The notes under the pieces were generated by a model. That model had not been told where the DNA came from. It saw only the letters and a program-made list of their open reading frames with translations, and did not search any database. A stretch of DNA of 63,371 nucleotides, from contig JASKKK010000010.1 of the NCBI GenBank assembly GCA_030154185.1, positions 1 through 63,371 of the forward strand, read 5' to 3'. This document shows, in pieces, positions 34,129-42,459 of the stretch. Numbering within the stretch: the stretch's first letter is position 1; the number at the start of each line of letters is the position of its first letter. The position numbers and the translations under genes are program-made. Origin of the DNA: Desulfuromonadales bacterium (GTDB taxonomy: Bacteria; Desulfobacterota; Desulfuromonadia; Desulfuromonadales; Syntrophotaleaceae).

Positions 34129-35375
34129 ACAACCCTGTCACGCCCTTCTTTCTTGGCCTGATAGAGATAAGCGTCGGCCCGGCTGAGCATGTCGAGAAGG
34201 TTGCGGCCCGGTTCCGAACTGATGCCGACGCTGACCGTTATATGGATCGATTCATTGTCGGATGAAAGGGATACCGGAAGTATCGATATGGCCTTGCGGA
34301 TGTGCTCAAACAACGCCACAACCTCGTCCTTGCCGCCGGGCACCAGGGCGCAGAACTCTTCCCCCCCGATGCGTGCCACAATGCCGGATTCCGGCAACTG
34401 TTCCTGCAGAAGCTTGGCCACCCGCTTGATCGTCATGTCGCCGGCCTGATGACCGTAATTATCGTTTACCTTTTTGAAATGGTCGATATCGAGCATGGCG
34501 CAACAAAGCGAGGTGCAAGAGCTTCTCATCTGGTTGTAGATGCGCTCGCCATGGTCAAAAAGAAAACGACGATTGGAAACGCCGGTGAGAAAGTCGGTGA
34601 CGGCGGCCTTGCGGATGGCCTGGATATTTTCCAGATTTTCGATGCTCTGGGAAACCCGACAATAAAACTCCTCGGTCAAAAAATGCTGCTTGATGATGAA
34701 ATCGTTCGCCCCGCATTTGAGAAAACGAGCCGCCATGACGTTATCTCCAAGAGCCGAAATGCCTATGATGGCCAGGTCCTGGCGGGAATGACTTTTGCGA
34801 ATGGTTTGCGTCAGTTCGAAACCGTCCATGTGAGGCATATGGAAATCGCTGACAACCAGTTTGACATCCGGATGTTCCGCCAACAGCTCAAGGGCCTCTT
34901 TGCCGTCCGCCGCTTCCAGCACCTGGTAGCGGTGCACGCGCAACAGGTCGGCCATAACCTGCCGCTGCATATCGGAATCGTCCACGACCATAACCTTGAT
35001 GTGGCGATTCCTTTCGAGACGGTTGAGCAGAGAAACCAGGTAATCGAGGCTTTGAGCACCTTCCTTATATACGTAGTCGACAACCTTCTTTTCCCATATC
35101 CTGTCGCGAATCTGTTTATTGACAACGCTGGTAAATACGATCACCGGAACATTCCGTTCCCCAAGCTTTGTGACAATCTCTCCGCCGGGTGCATCCGGCA
35201 GGTGAAAATTAACGATGCCTGCGGCAAAACCATCCGGCTGCTCTTCAATAAATTGACAGGCCTCTTGCATCGTCTGCGCCCAACAGACCTGAGCTCCTGT
35301 CTCCGCCTCCAGCTTTTTCTTCAACATGCGACCGAAAAAACCGGAATCTTCTGCGACCAATACTTTTTTCACCAC
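34122..35375 (-). CDS. Response regulator with two receiver domains and a GGDEF domain
   Basis: Predicted diguanylate cyclase. Receiver 1 (about 1-120) starts KVLVAEDSGFFGRML, but its phospho-acceptor position reads IVNFHLPDAP, with Asn where Asp is expected. Receiver 2 (about 123-245) is complete: VMVVDDSDMQRQ, VVSDFHMPHMDG (Asp acceptor) and SALGD. The GGDEF domain (about 255-417) has DFLTGVSNRRFL, a DIDHFKKVNDNYGHQAGD metal/substrate region and an active-type RIGGEEF. No RxxD inhibitory site precedes it. It should signal from the second receiver. The start is GTG 35375 after a run of G; a second GTG follows immediately. The cognate kinase is not in the window. Confidence 0.9.
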   Translation of the reverse strand: MVKKVLVAEDSGFFGRMLKKKLEAETGAQVCWAQTMQEACQFIEEQPDGFAAGIVNFHLPDAPGGEIVTKLGERNVPVIVFTSVVNKQIRDRIWEKKVVDYVYKEGAQSLDYLVSLLNRLERNRHIKVMVVDDSDMQRQVMADLLRVHRYQVLEAADGKEALELLAEHPDVKLVVSDFHMPHMDGFELTQTIRKSHSRQDLAIIGISALGDNVMAARFLKCGANDFIIKQHFLTEEFYCRVSQSIENLENIQAIRKAAVTDFLTGVSNRRFLFDHGERIYNQMRSSCTSLCCAMLDIDHFKKVNDNYGHQAGDMTIKRVAKLLQEQLPESGIVARIGGEEFCALVPGGKDEVVALFEHIRKAISILPVSLSSDNESIHITVSVGISSEPGRNLLDMLSRADAYLYQAKKEGRDRVVC

Positions 35376-35601
35376 ACCCCCCCTTGTGCAAGATCAAAGA
35401 ATGTCGCCCTGCACTCAACGTCAAAAATACAACTAATTATCAAAAACCACCTCTAATGAAGCAAGATCGATGCCTATCAAAAAGGAGACAGGCCTGAAAA
35501 GAACCGCTTTTCCTTCCGGCCTGCAGAGATTTTGCGCCAGCCCATGCCAGATGCTAAACTGAAGAGAGTGGGAGTAAATGCGAAAGGAGGTGTACGGCAT
35601 C

Positions 35602-35826
35602 ATGAACGTACGCGTCAAATGTCTGCTTGACCTGTCCAAGGAAAACGTCTGCGATCCCCACGACAGTATGCAGTACGATTTGCCTGCCGGAGCTACCGCC
35701 AAAGATCTTGCCGAGAAGCTCGATCTGACACCGGACAACATTAAGCTGATTTTCATAAATTACAAGGAAAGCACGCTGGATGCCGAGCTTCACGAAGGTG
35801 ACGATATTGCCTTCTCACCATACTGA
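35602..35826 (+). CDS. MoaD/ThiS-like ubiquitin-fold protein without a GG tail
   Basis: A 74-residue protein with a beta-grasp pattern: MNVRVKCLLDLSKENVC, then LPAGATAKDLAEKLDL, DNIKLIFINYKESTLDAELHEGDDIAFSPY. Sulfur carriers MoaD and ThiS end in GDEVAFFPPVAGG-like sequence with a terminal Gly-Gly; here the protein stops at SPY, so it cannot be thiocarboxylated in the usual way. It may serve as a binding or antitoxin-like fold. ATG 35602 is supported by AAAGGAGG at 35583-35590. It is monocistronic and followed by a hairpin. Confidence 0.72.
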   Translation: MNVRVKCLLDLSKENVCDPHDSMQYDLPAGATAKDLAEKLDLTPDNIKLIFINYKESTLDAELHEGDDIAFSPY

Positions 35827-35850
35827 ATGTCTCGGTCCTGCATGCGACAA

Positions 35851-35879
35851 AAGGGGACAGGCTGTATGCCTGTCCCCTT
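35851..35879 (+). terminator. Perfect hairpin after the MoaD-like gene
   Basis: AAGGGGACAGGC and GCCTGTCCCCTT form a perfect 12-bp stem around TGTAT. The downstream flank CTCCTT is not a clean U tract. The AAAGGGGACAG...CTGTCCCC core is a widespread intergenic hairpin associated elsewhere with REP-type elements, so it may be both a repeat and a terminator. Confidence 0.6.
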
Positions 35880-35912
35880 CTCCTTAGCACAAAAGTATAA
35901 GGGGTTATCAAT

Positions 35913-36137
35913 TCAGTGCAACTTGATTGTCTCGCAGATCATCTCGGCCTTCTCCGCCATGCGACCGCAGGTAACGCAGGTATATGCGGCTTTTTCCCTT
36001 ATGCTGTCACACATATTCGCAACGTCTCCTGCAAAGCCGCAATAACTGTGTATATTGTCCACGGATTTGGGGACACAGAGATGATCACGATTATCGGTTA
36101 CGACACCGCATCGTTCACATTCATAATTTTTTTTCAT
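35913..36137 (-). CDS. Small Cys-rich protein
   Basis: A 74-residue protein starting MKKNYECERCGVVTDNRDHLC with CxxC at about 7-10, further single Cys at about 21 and 33, and a second CxxC near the C-terminus (YTCVTCGRMAEKAEMIC). Seven or more Cys suggest zinc or Fe-S binding. ATG 36137 has GGAAAGGATAGAGG just upstream; the longer frame to 36461 is overlapped by the nitrilase gene start and has no ribosome site. Similar Cys-rich proteins are common in Desulfuromonadales but unstudied. Confidence 0.72.
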   Translation of the reverse strand: MKKNYECERCGVVTDNRDHLCVPKSVDNIHSYCGFAGDVANMCDSIREKAAYTCVTCGRMAEKAEMICETIKLH

Positions 36138-36321
36138 AACCTCTATCCTTTCCAGCCGCCAGGGCTTCCATTTATGCTTATAGTTCAATTTTAGCATATT
36201 TGAAATTTTGACAGCGAAACATTTCAGACATTGACGCGATCCTCGGGGGAAGATACCCTCCGCGACAAGCTGAGCCGGGGACTGAAAAACCACAACCTCT
36301 TTGCGGCAGGGAAGTAATGAC

Positions 36322-37113
36322 ATGGGACCTGATGATCGAAACATGCTTCGCATCGCTTTTTTACATCTCGCTCCGGCCCCCTGCGATGTGCCGGGAAACC
36401 GGAGCTTGGTGGTCCGCGGAATCCAGGCCGCGGCTTCGCGGGGTGCGCAATGGGTCATCACGCCGGAACTTTGCGTATGCGGCTATACCTTTGCCGACCG
36501 CATAGGCACCGATTGGATCAAACCACAGCCGGACCCCTGGATGGCAGAGCTTTGCCGGCTTACGGCAGATCTAGGTATGACCGTCTTCCTCGGTCACCCG
36601 GAGCGTGAGGAGCAAACCGGCAACCTGTTTAACTCGGTATTTGTCATCTCTGATGGAAAAATCATCGGCCGACACCGAAAAATCAATACATTGCGCAAGG
36701 GATCGGAAGCCTGGTCCCATCCGGCCGAGCGAGCCTGCCCCATTTCGGTTGCGCCGATCGGCATGGTGGGAATCATGATCTGCGGAGATGCTTTTTCTCC
36801 CGGCATCGCCCGGCATTTGAAAAAACAGGGAGCCAGGCTGCTTGTTTCGAGTGCAGCCTGGGCTCCCGGCTTTCATGGGCCCGATGGAGAATGGGAACGT
36901 TGTTCGCTGGACACCGGCCTGCCACTCATCGTCTGCAACCGCTCGGGAGTCGATCTTACCCTCGATTTCACGGCAGCGGAAAGCGTGGTTGCCAAGGATG
37001 GACGTCGACTGCTCACTTTCAGCGCACCGACCTCAACCGCCGTCATCGTCGACTGGGACCTCGCCGGCGAGACTCTGGCAAAAACGTCATGCCGAAAAGT
37101 CGCAATTCGATAA
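36322..37113 (+). CDS. Carbon-nitrogen hydrolase (nitrilase superfamily)
   Basis: Predicted amidase. The 263-residue protein has the nitrilase-superfamily catalytic triad: Glu in VITPELCVCGY (about residue 47), Lys in GRHRKINTL (about 122) and Cys in GIMICGDAFSP (about 156). The substrate is unknown; a C-terminal YWDLAGETL-like ending is unusual. ATG 36322 follows AGGGAAG; another ATG at 36343 (MLRIAFLHLAP) gives a more standard N-terminus and is equally plausible. Confidence 0.82.
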   Translation: MGPDDRNMLRIAFLHLAPAPCDVPGNRSLVVRGIQAAASRGAQWVITPELCVCGYTFADRIGTDWIKPQPDPWMAELCRLTADLGMTVFLGHPEREEQTGNLFNSVFVISDGKIIGRHRKINTLRKGSEAWSHPAERACPISVAPIGMVGIMICGDAFSPGIARHLKKQGARLLVSSAAWAPGFHGPDGEWERCSLDTGLPLIVCNRSGVDLTLDFTAAESVVAKDGRRLLTFSAPTSTAVIVDWDLAGETLAKTSCRKVAIR

Positions 37114-37194
37114 GCCACGCGGGACCCGACGGACAGGCGGGGCGTCGGCAAAACCAGCAAAGCCCATGCCCCGGCAACGCGCAATCGCCCTTCT

Positions 37195-37380
37195 TCAGCG
37201 TCCCAGACTCTGCCAGACTTCCAGTTTTGAGATTACCCGGCGAATAACATCGTCGGTGAATTCGCTCTTCATGCAACTGCCGCCCGGATCCGGGGTACAT
37301 ACCCCGCAATTTACCGCTTCGAAAACACCTTCGTAAACGGCTCACGAAACGTGAGGCGCGTGACAATGGCGACGGGACAT
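37195..37380 (-). pseudogene. Possible gene remnant or short Cys-containing ORF
   Basis: On the minus strand, one frame from ATG 37380 reads 12 codons, then TGA, then AVYEGVFEAVNCGVC, TPDPGGSCMKSEFTDDVI and RRVISKLEVWQSLGR before a TGA at 37195-37197. The post-TGA part looks like real protein (four Cys/Gly-rich turns and an amphipathic helix) but has no start except an internal ATG at 37272, giving 25 residues. It may be a degraded gene end. Nothing else is seen in the 440-base gap 37114-37553. Confidence 0.35.
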
Positions 37381-37553
37381 CCGCTCCGTGCGCCAGGCAA
37401 CTTCATCCAACCTGCTGCCCCGGCTCTTGAATAAATCATACCCGGCCCGCCGTCTTATGCCTTGCCCACCGCCTTCGGTTTCCGGATCTGGTCATCGATG
37501 ACATTTAAAAAAGGGACTTCTTGAGATTTCGGCTTTAGGGTATCCTGCAGGTT

Positions 37554-38306
37554 ATGAATTCTGCATTGTCAAAACGGATCAGTATTGTCCTCGTCGAGCC
37601 GCAGAGCCCGGGGAATATCGGTATGGTGGCCCGTGCCATGGGCAATTTTGGTGTCGATGACCTGCGCCTGGTCAATCCATGCCAGCACCTGCACCCCGAG
37701 GCCCGCAAATTTGCCGTGCGGGCAGCACCTTTACTCGGCAGCGCCCGACTCTATACCGACCTCGTTTCGGCCGTGGCCGATTTGCCGATGGCGATAGCCG
37801 CAACCCGCCGGCCGGGAAAACTGCGCGGCGTTTTGCTCGACGTCGCGGATGCAGCCTGTCTGGCCGCCGATCTGCCGCCGCAGAAACGCATCGGACTGGT
37901 ATTTGGCCGTGAGGATTCGGGCCTGACCAGCGACGAAGTATCCTCATGCACCCACAGCGCGGCCATCGCCACCGCCCCGGATATCGCCTCCATGAACCTG
38001 GCCCAGGCAGTGCTGGTCTTTCTTTATGAATTCACCAGGCAACCTCGTCTCAAAACCGACGCCGAACCGGCACCAGTTCCTCACTTGCCCCAGGCTGAGC
38101 TCGAAGGTTTGTTCGCCCAGATGGAGCAGGTTCTGACCCGGATCGCCTTTCTTAACCCCAGCCGTCCTGCCGCCGTGATGAATCGTCTTCGACGCATCAT
38201 CCACCAGGCCGGCATCGACAGAGACGAACTCTCATTGCTGCGCGGCATGTGGACCCAGTTGCAATGGAGCATCAACGATTGGCGGGGACGCAAACGCGGC
38301 GGCTGA
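37554..38306 (+). CDS. TrmJ-like RNA 2'-O-methyltransferase (SpoU family)
   Basis: Methylates a ribose 2'-OH; TrmJ acts on position 32 of tRNAs. The 250-residue protein has the SPOUT motifs: VLVEPQSPGNIGMVARAMGNFG (about 13-34), IGLVFGREDSGLTSDEV (about 112-128) and SMNLAQAVLVFLYE (about 144-157). A C-terminal helical extension of about 80 residues is found in TrmJ. Other SpoU members are possible. It has an own upstream region of 187 bases and a clear terminator. Confidence 0.88.
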   Translation: MNSALSKRISIVLVEPQSPGNIGMVARAMGNFGVDDLRLVNPCQHLHPEARKFAVRAAPLLGSARLYTDLVSAVADLPMAIAATRRPGKLRGVLLDVADAACLAADLPPQKRIGLVFGREDSGLTSDEVSSCTHSAAIATAPDIASMNLAQAVLVFLYEFTRQPRLKTDAEPAPVPHLPQAELEGLFAQMEQVLTRIAFLNPSRPAAVMNRLRRIIHQAGIDRDELSLLRGMWTQLQWSINDWRGRKRGG

Positions 38307-38338
38307 ACGTAACCTGACAAAGAGACATGAATTTTTGC

Positions 38339-38380
38339 AAAGGGAGCTGCAACGGTTGGAATGTGCGCTCCCTTTTTTTT
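38339..38380 (+). terminator. Terminator of the TrmJ-like gene
   Basis: AAAGGGAGC (38339-38347) pairs with GCTCCCTTT (38367-38375), enclosing a 19-base loop and running into eight T residues. Confidence 0.8.
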
Positions 38381-38469
38381 GGCCCGGTCCTTGCTCATTC
38401 CATACCCCGGGACCTCTGCAACGACTCTGCCCGGCTGGCTGGCGATTGAACGGTTAACTGATTTTAGGA

Positions 38470-38946
38470 ATGCGAAAGGACGGTTTCAGCGTGGAAAACC
38501 TCACCGAGGAAAAGCTCTGCAGACTGGGCATGAGCCCTATCATCGTGTTGTATCTGGTAGCGTCGGAGGTTATATCTCCCGAGCGGATCACCGAGCGACA
38601 TATCGTGCGGGCCCTGGAATACGGCCTGGAATGGAAAACCCCCTTCAGCGAGGGAATTTTTGAGCTGCTTCGCTCACACCTGCATGAGTTTTATGCAGAG
38701 TTTCCTCGGGATTTCGACGCATCCTTTCAGAATAGACTCAAGACGGAACTATTGTCCGTGCGAGAAATTCTGGATCAACTGTCCGGACCGGCCGAAATGA
38801 TCGAGGATTTCAGAACAGCCCTGAAAAACCTTGCCACCTTTGTCGCTGCCGGCGGAGCCTTTCGCAGGAAAATCGAAGATGCAGCGATGCGCGACCGGGC
38901 CGCATGGATCGGCAAGGTATTTTCCCAGCCCCAAAAATGGCCATGA
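38470..38946 (+). CDS. Hypothetical protein
   Basis: A 158-residue, mostly helical protein that I do not recognise. It begins MRKDGFSVENLTEEKLCRLG and contains DASFQNRLKTELLSVREILDQL, which may form a coiled coil. No signal peptide, no Cys pairs, no known motif. A start ATG is preceded by TTAGGA. It is on the same strand as the TrmJ gene but after a terminator. Confidence 0.65.
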   Translation: MRKDGFSVENLTEEKLCRLGMSPIIVLYLVASEVISPERITERHIVRALEYGLEWKTPFSEGIFELLRSHLHEFYAEFPRDFDASFQNRLKTELLSVREILDQLSGPAEMIEDFRTALKNLATFVAAGGAFRRKIEDAAMRDRAAWIGKVFSQPQKWP

Positions 38947-38969
38947 TGGTCGTTATCTGCCTGGAAATG

Positions 38970-39158
38970 TCAGATTTTCAAACAATCCTCCCGCCAGCAG
39001 CAATCCTCATAAGGACAGGATTTGCGCTGCCCGGAACCGAAACAAGCCGTATGGTTCTCCGCCCGCTGAATCTGAAGGATAATGTCCGCTCTGCGCATTT
39101 TTCCGACACCTTTGAGGCCCAATGCCTTGGCGCGGGCCCGCACTTCATTGATATGCAT
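38970..39158 (-). CDS. Small SAP-domain-like protein
   Basis: A 62-residue protein beginning MHINEVRARAKALGLKGVGKM and RRADIILQIQRAE, a SAP or Rho-N-like helix-extended loop-helix, the type that binds nucleic acid. The C-terminal part has four Cys (CFGSGQRKSCPYEDCCWREDC), a possible metal site. Proteins of this layout are frequent in Geobacter-type genomes. The ribosome site is GGGTGAG. Convergent with the hypothetical gene upstream. Confidence 0.75.
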   Translation of the reverse strand: MHINEVRARAKALGLKGVGKMRRADIILQIQRAENHTACFGSGQRKSCPYEDCCWREDCLKI

Positions 39159-39278
39159 GTACTCACCCCATTGAACATGTTTGAACGCTCAACTCGTGTC
39201 CGCCCGGAATATCGGAGGGACACAGCGTAGTATTCATGTAGGAAACGGGCAATTTTCCCAAGGCCCTAAAAAATCAAG

Positions 39279-39320
39279 CCCTTGCATGCAGGCGTAGCTG
39301 CTGCGCCGCCCATACAAGGG
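39279..39320. repeat. Intergenic palindrome
   Basis: CCCTTGCATG (39279-39288) pairs with CATACAAGGG (39311-39320), one mismatch, with a nested GGCG/CGCC stem. It stands in a 434-base gap (39159-39592) that otherwise contains a loose frame on the minus strand without ribosome site and nothing else I can name. Confidence 0.45.
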
Positions 39321-39592
39321 GGAGCAGACCGACGCAGAAATCGCGGGAAAAGGTCGTTTCCGACGAAAAAACAACCCACAACGTTGTCAATTGAACCACG
39401 CCCTTTCAGCTTGTCAAACGGTAAAATGGCCCGCCCCGCCAACCATCCGACAAGCAATATCCGTTCGCATTCCAAGCCTGAGGAAACGTTGTGTTTTTAC
39501 GCCGCATCATGATATGAAACATTATTCTCGCAGCATCGTCTCCGCAACACCTGGTCCGGCAACGTCGGTTTTACTTTCGAGATTGCAGTCAC

Positions 39593-39937
39593 ATGACCCC
39601 AGCCATCTGGTCCAACCGCATTCGTAGGGAAAAGCAAACACTGGCCTGCATGCTTCGACTCTATTGCAAGGCGCACCACGGAGGCAAAAAATCCCTGTGC
39701 CCGGCCTGCCGGAAACTGCTTGAGCATACATGGGAGCGACTCGATTTCTGCCCTTTCGAAAACGCCAAACCGGTTTGCGTCCGGTGCCCCCACAACTGCC
39801 ATGCCTCCCGGGACCGGGCCGAGCTCCGCAAGGTTATGCGGTACGCCGGTCCGCGCCTGCTGTGGCGCCACCCCCTTTTGGCTCTGTTGCATATTCTTGA
39901 CAGCAAAAAGCATCCCCAGAGGAGCGATTCCACATAG
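39593..39937 (+). CDS. YgbA-like (nitrous oxide-stimulated promoter family) protein
   Basis: A 114-residue cytoplasmic Cys-rich protein. The order IRREKQTLACMLRLYCKAHHGGK, LCPACRKLLEHTWERLDFCPFENAKPVCVRCPHNCH, then REDRAELRKVMRYAGPRLLWRHPLLAL matches the YgbA family. In E. coli ygbA is induced by nitric oxide through NsrR and helps recovery from nitrosative stress. The Cys pattern (four pairs) suggests an iron or zinc site. No NsrR operator is recognised upstream. The ribosome site is unclear, so the start may be slightly off. Confidence 0.85.
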   Translation: MTPAIWSNRIRREKQTLACMLRLYCKAHHGGKKSLCPACRKLLEHTWERLDFCPFENAKPVCVRCPHNCHASRDRAELRKVMRYAGPRLLWRHPLLALLHILDSKKHPQRSDST

Positions 39938-40093
39938 ACATGGTACCGCCACAGGCCGCACCCAAAATCGGGATTTCCCAAAAGGACGGCGATCGTGGAC
40001 ATTTTTGTTTTTTCCGAACCTGCAATTACTCTATAATCCCGCACTGACACGCCCGTATCCGATCATCCCGACAACAGCAAAGGTACCCAAAAC

Positions 40094-40606
40094 ATGAGTG
40101 TCTCGAATCCCTTGATCCAGATGGAAACAGACTTTGGCGAAATCCTTCTGGAACTCGATATCGTCAAGGCCCCCTTGAGCGTCGAAAATTTCACGAACTA
40201 CGCCCGAAGCGGCCACTATGACGGCACTGTTTTCCATCGCGTCATCAAAGGTTTCATGATTCAAGGCGGGGGGCTGACTCCCGACATGACAGAGAAGCCG
40301 ACCAGGGAACCGATTGCCAGCGAAGCCCGCAACAAGCTGAGGAACAGAACCGGCACCATCGCCATGGCCCGAACCGAAGATATCGACAGCGCACGCGCGC
40401 AGTTTTTCATCAACACGGAAGACAATCGCGACCTCGACCACGCCGGTCTGAATCCGGCGGTGTATGGTTATGCCGTTTTCGGCCAGGTCGTGGATGGCAT
40501 GGATGTGGTTTATGAAATCGAAAGGGTGGCTGTCGGAAACAAAGAGGGATACGAGAATGTGCCTATGGAGCCGGTCGTCATCACCAGAGTCACGGTCATT
40601 GACTGA
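40094..40606 (+). CDS. Cyclophilin-type peptidyl-prolyl cis-trans isomerase
   Basis: Cytoplasmic proline isomerase (PpiB-like, no signal peptide). The 170 residues hold the cyclophilin core: VENFTNYARSGHYDGTVFHRVIKGFMIQGGG (about 30-60), TGTIAMART, SARAQFFINT, AVFGQVVDGMDVVYEI. The active-site Arg and Phe of HRVI and FMIQGG are present. The ATG follows AAAGGTACC. Confidence 0.92.
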   Translation: MSVSNPLIQMETDFGEILLELDIVKAPLSVENFTNYARSGHYDGTVFHRVIKGFMIQGGGLTPDMTEKPTREPIASEARNKLRNRTGTIAMARTEDIDSARAQFFINTEDNRDLDHAGLNPAVYGYAVFGQVVDGMDVVYEIERVAVGNKEGYENVPMEPVVITRVTVID

Positions 40607-40636
40607 TTTGCGGCAGCCCCTTTTTGCGAACCCCCA

Positions 40637-41542
40637 TCAGGAACCCAGAGCGGCAACTTTTCTTAAAAACAGCAATTGCAGAAAAAACGGTACGCTGTAG
40701 GTAGCGGCAAAAGTTGCCTCGCGCGGTCCGAAAAACTCGCAGCTGAAAGCAAGGATCAGGATGTAATTGGGAAACAGCAGACATACCAGGGAGGTAGCTC
40801 GAAGTTCGGCAACCACTCGGCGACAGGCCCAAGACAACAGGATCATCAGACAGGCCACCATGACCCCTCCGGCGAGCATGGCTTCCAGGGCCTGCCCCGG
40901 TTGTTCAAGGAAAAATCTCGAATAGCGGGAAAACACTCCGACGTTGGTAACTCCGACAGCTACCAGCGACAAGGGATAACTGCTCCCCAGCAACCATTCG
41001 GTCGTGCGCGGCAACCATCTGGCACAGGCCCGGCCGAGAAAGGCAGGAACGAAGATCATCAGCGCCAGCATCCGAATCATGGGCATCAGCCCCACTTCCA
41101 TGGCCTGACCGGCAAGGGCCGCCACCAGAGGCGGCAACGTGAATGGCAATACCAACGATGAAAGAATCACCACCCCGGCGGTCAGGACGATATCGGCACC
41201 AAACAGGTTCGCGAAAAACGGCGCCAGGACCGCGGTCGATGCCCCGGCCACAAGCAAGCCGGCGAGTTCATACCCGGGCCAGAGCAGATGAAAAAAAGCG
41301 AATACCGCCAGGGGCATCAATACGGTTTTTACCGCCAGCAACCCGGCGGTGGCCAGCGGCGCCTTCATGGCGTGGCTCAGCAACCCGCGCAAATCGATGG
41401 CTAGAAACGATAACAACAGCAATACCATGACAAAGATCAACGGTGCGTATCGCAGCGGGTCGGCCAACTGCGGAAGGAAAACACCCAAAGCCATGGTGCC
41501 ATAACTGGTCACCAGCAAGATCGCATCTTTTTTCCGAAACAT
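40637..41542 (-). CDS. BASS-like (bile acid:sodium symporter family) membrane protein
   Basis: A 301-residue protein with about ten hydrophobic segments in the BASS arrangement: LLAVKTVLMPLAVFAFF, LLVAGASTAVLAPFFANLFGADIVL, VVILSSLVLPFTLPPLV and LLFPNYILILAFSCEFFGPREATFA. The GASTAVLAPFFANL crossing and the last motif fit Na+-dependent organic-anion carriers. The substrate is unknown. ATG 41542 follows GAGAGG by three bases; an upstream extension to 41665 has no ribosome site. Confidence 0.8.
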   Translation of the reverse strand: MFRKKDAILLVTSYGTMALGVFLPQLADPLRYAPLIFVMVLLLLSFLAIDLRGLLSHAMKAPLATAGLLAVKTVLMPLAVFAFFHLLWPGYELAGLLVAGASTAVLAPFFANLFGADIVLTAGVVILSSLVLPFTLPPLVAALAGQAMEVGLMPMIRMLALMIFVPAFLGRACARWLPRTTEWLLGSSYPLSLVAVGVTNVGVFSRYSRFFLEQPGQALEAMLAGGVMVACLMILLSWACRRVVAELRATSLVCLLFPNYILILAFSCEFFGPREATFAATYSVPFFLQLLFLRKVAALGS

Positions 41543-41751
41543 ACGCCTCTCAAATAAGACAGAAATCACTGCGACACCGTTTGGGACCGTCGCATGAATA
41601 GGCGCTCTACCCTTAAGCGACAGCCTTCTGCAAAAGCTCAGGGAGCCCCTTATCCGAACATACAAACTTGCCGCAGTCTGGCGAAAAAGCTAAGATAGAC
41701 AGCTTCAAATCAGGTTCCGCCAACCATGTCTTGATCCTCGAGGATAACGTG

Positions 41752-42366
41752 ATGGAAAAATACGCATTGCTTTCCGGCATCACCCTGATCGCCATGGCCA
41801 GCCCCGGCCCCGATATGCTTCTGCTGATCCGCAACGGGCTGACCGGCGGGCGCCGCGTCGGTTTCGCCACGGTGCTGGGCATTTGCGGAGGGCTGCTGAT
41901 TCATGTCTCGCTGTCGGTGGCAGGCCTTGCCTGGCTGATCACCCGCAACGTCTATGTCTACGATACGGTGCGCCTGCTGGGAGCCGGGTACCTGGTATTT
42001 ATCGGCCTCAAGGCTCTCAAGTTTCGCGGCGTCCTGAATCTGAACGGATTCGATTATCGCCTGAAAAGATCGGGCCGGCAGGGGTTGCGCGACGGCTTTT
42101 TCTGCAATCTCCTCAACCCCAAGGCCACCATCTATATCTTCAGCATCTTTACCCAGTTCATCGCTCCGGGGGATTCCACCTGGATCAAAATCGGCTATGG
42201 GACGGTCATTGTACTGACGTCCCTGTGCGGATGGTCTCTGTTCATGCTGCTCGTCCAGCATGCCGTGGTCAGGCGCAGTCTGGCCCGCTTCAATACCCTC
42301 ATCAACCGCATCTTCGGCGGCGTTATGATCGCACTGGGGTTGCGCATCGCTTTGGTGCGCGACTGA
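41752..42366 (+). CDS. LysE family translocator
   Basis: A 204-residue inner-membrane exporter of the RhtB/LysE family, which exports amino acids or related metabolites. Typical N-terminus ASPGPDMLLLIRNGLTGGRRVGFATVLGICGGLLIH and CNLLNPKATIYIFSIF; six hydrophobic segments. ATG 41752 follows GAGGATAA; the frame extends upstream without a ribosome site. Divergent from the BASS gene, with about 210 bases between their starts. Confidence 0.88.
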   Translation: MEKYALLSGITLIAMASPGPDMLLLIRNGLTGGRRVGFATVLGICGGLLIHVSLSVAGLAWLITRNVYVYDTVRLLGAGYLVFIGLKALKFRGVLNLNGFDYRLKRSGRQGLRDGFFCNLLNPKATIYIFSIFTQFIAPGDSTWIKIGYGTVIVLTSLCGWSLFMLLVQHAVVRRSLARFNTLINRIFGGVMIALGLRIALVRD

Positions 42367-42390
42367 CTGTCCTCATCCCCTTCCTGCAAA

Positions 42391-42425
42391 GAGGGACCGG
42401 TGTCAAGCCACCGGTCCCTCTTTTC
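42391..42425 (+). terminator. Terminator between LysE and the DEAD-box gene
   Basis: GAGGGACCGGTG (42391-42402) pairs with CACCGGTCCCTC (42409-42420), loop of six, followed by TTTTCTC. It serves the LysE gene and could also stop the convergent helicase transcript. Confidence 0.85.
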
Positions 42426-42459
42426 TCTGGCAAATCGTACGCGATATGACCGGGCAGGT

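Noticed and set aside
37369-37371. An in-frame TGA that might encode selenocysteine
   Set aside because: No selenocysteine insertion structure is visible after the TGA and no selenoprotein family fits the surrounding residues; a degraded gene is simpler.
39266-39475. A 69-codon minus-strand frame in the gap before the YgbA gene
   Set aside because: It overlaps the palindrome, has no ribosome site, and its composition looks non-coding.
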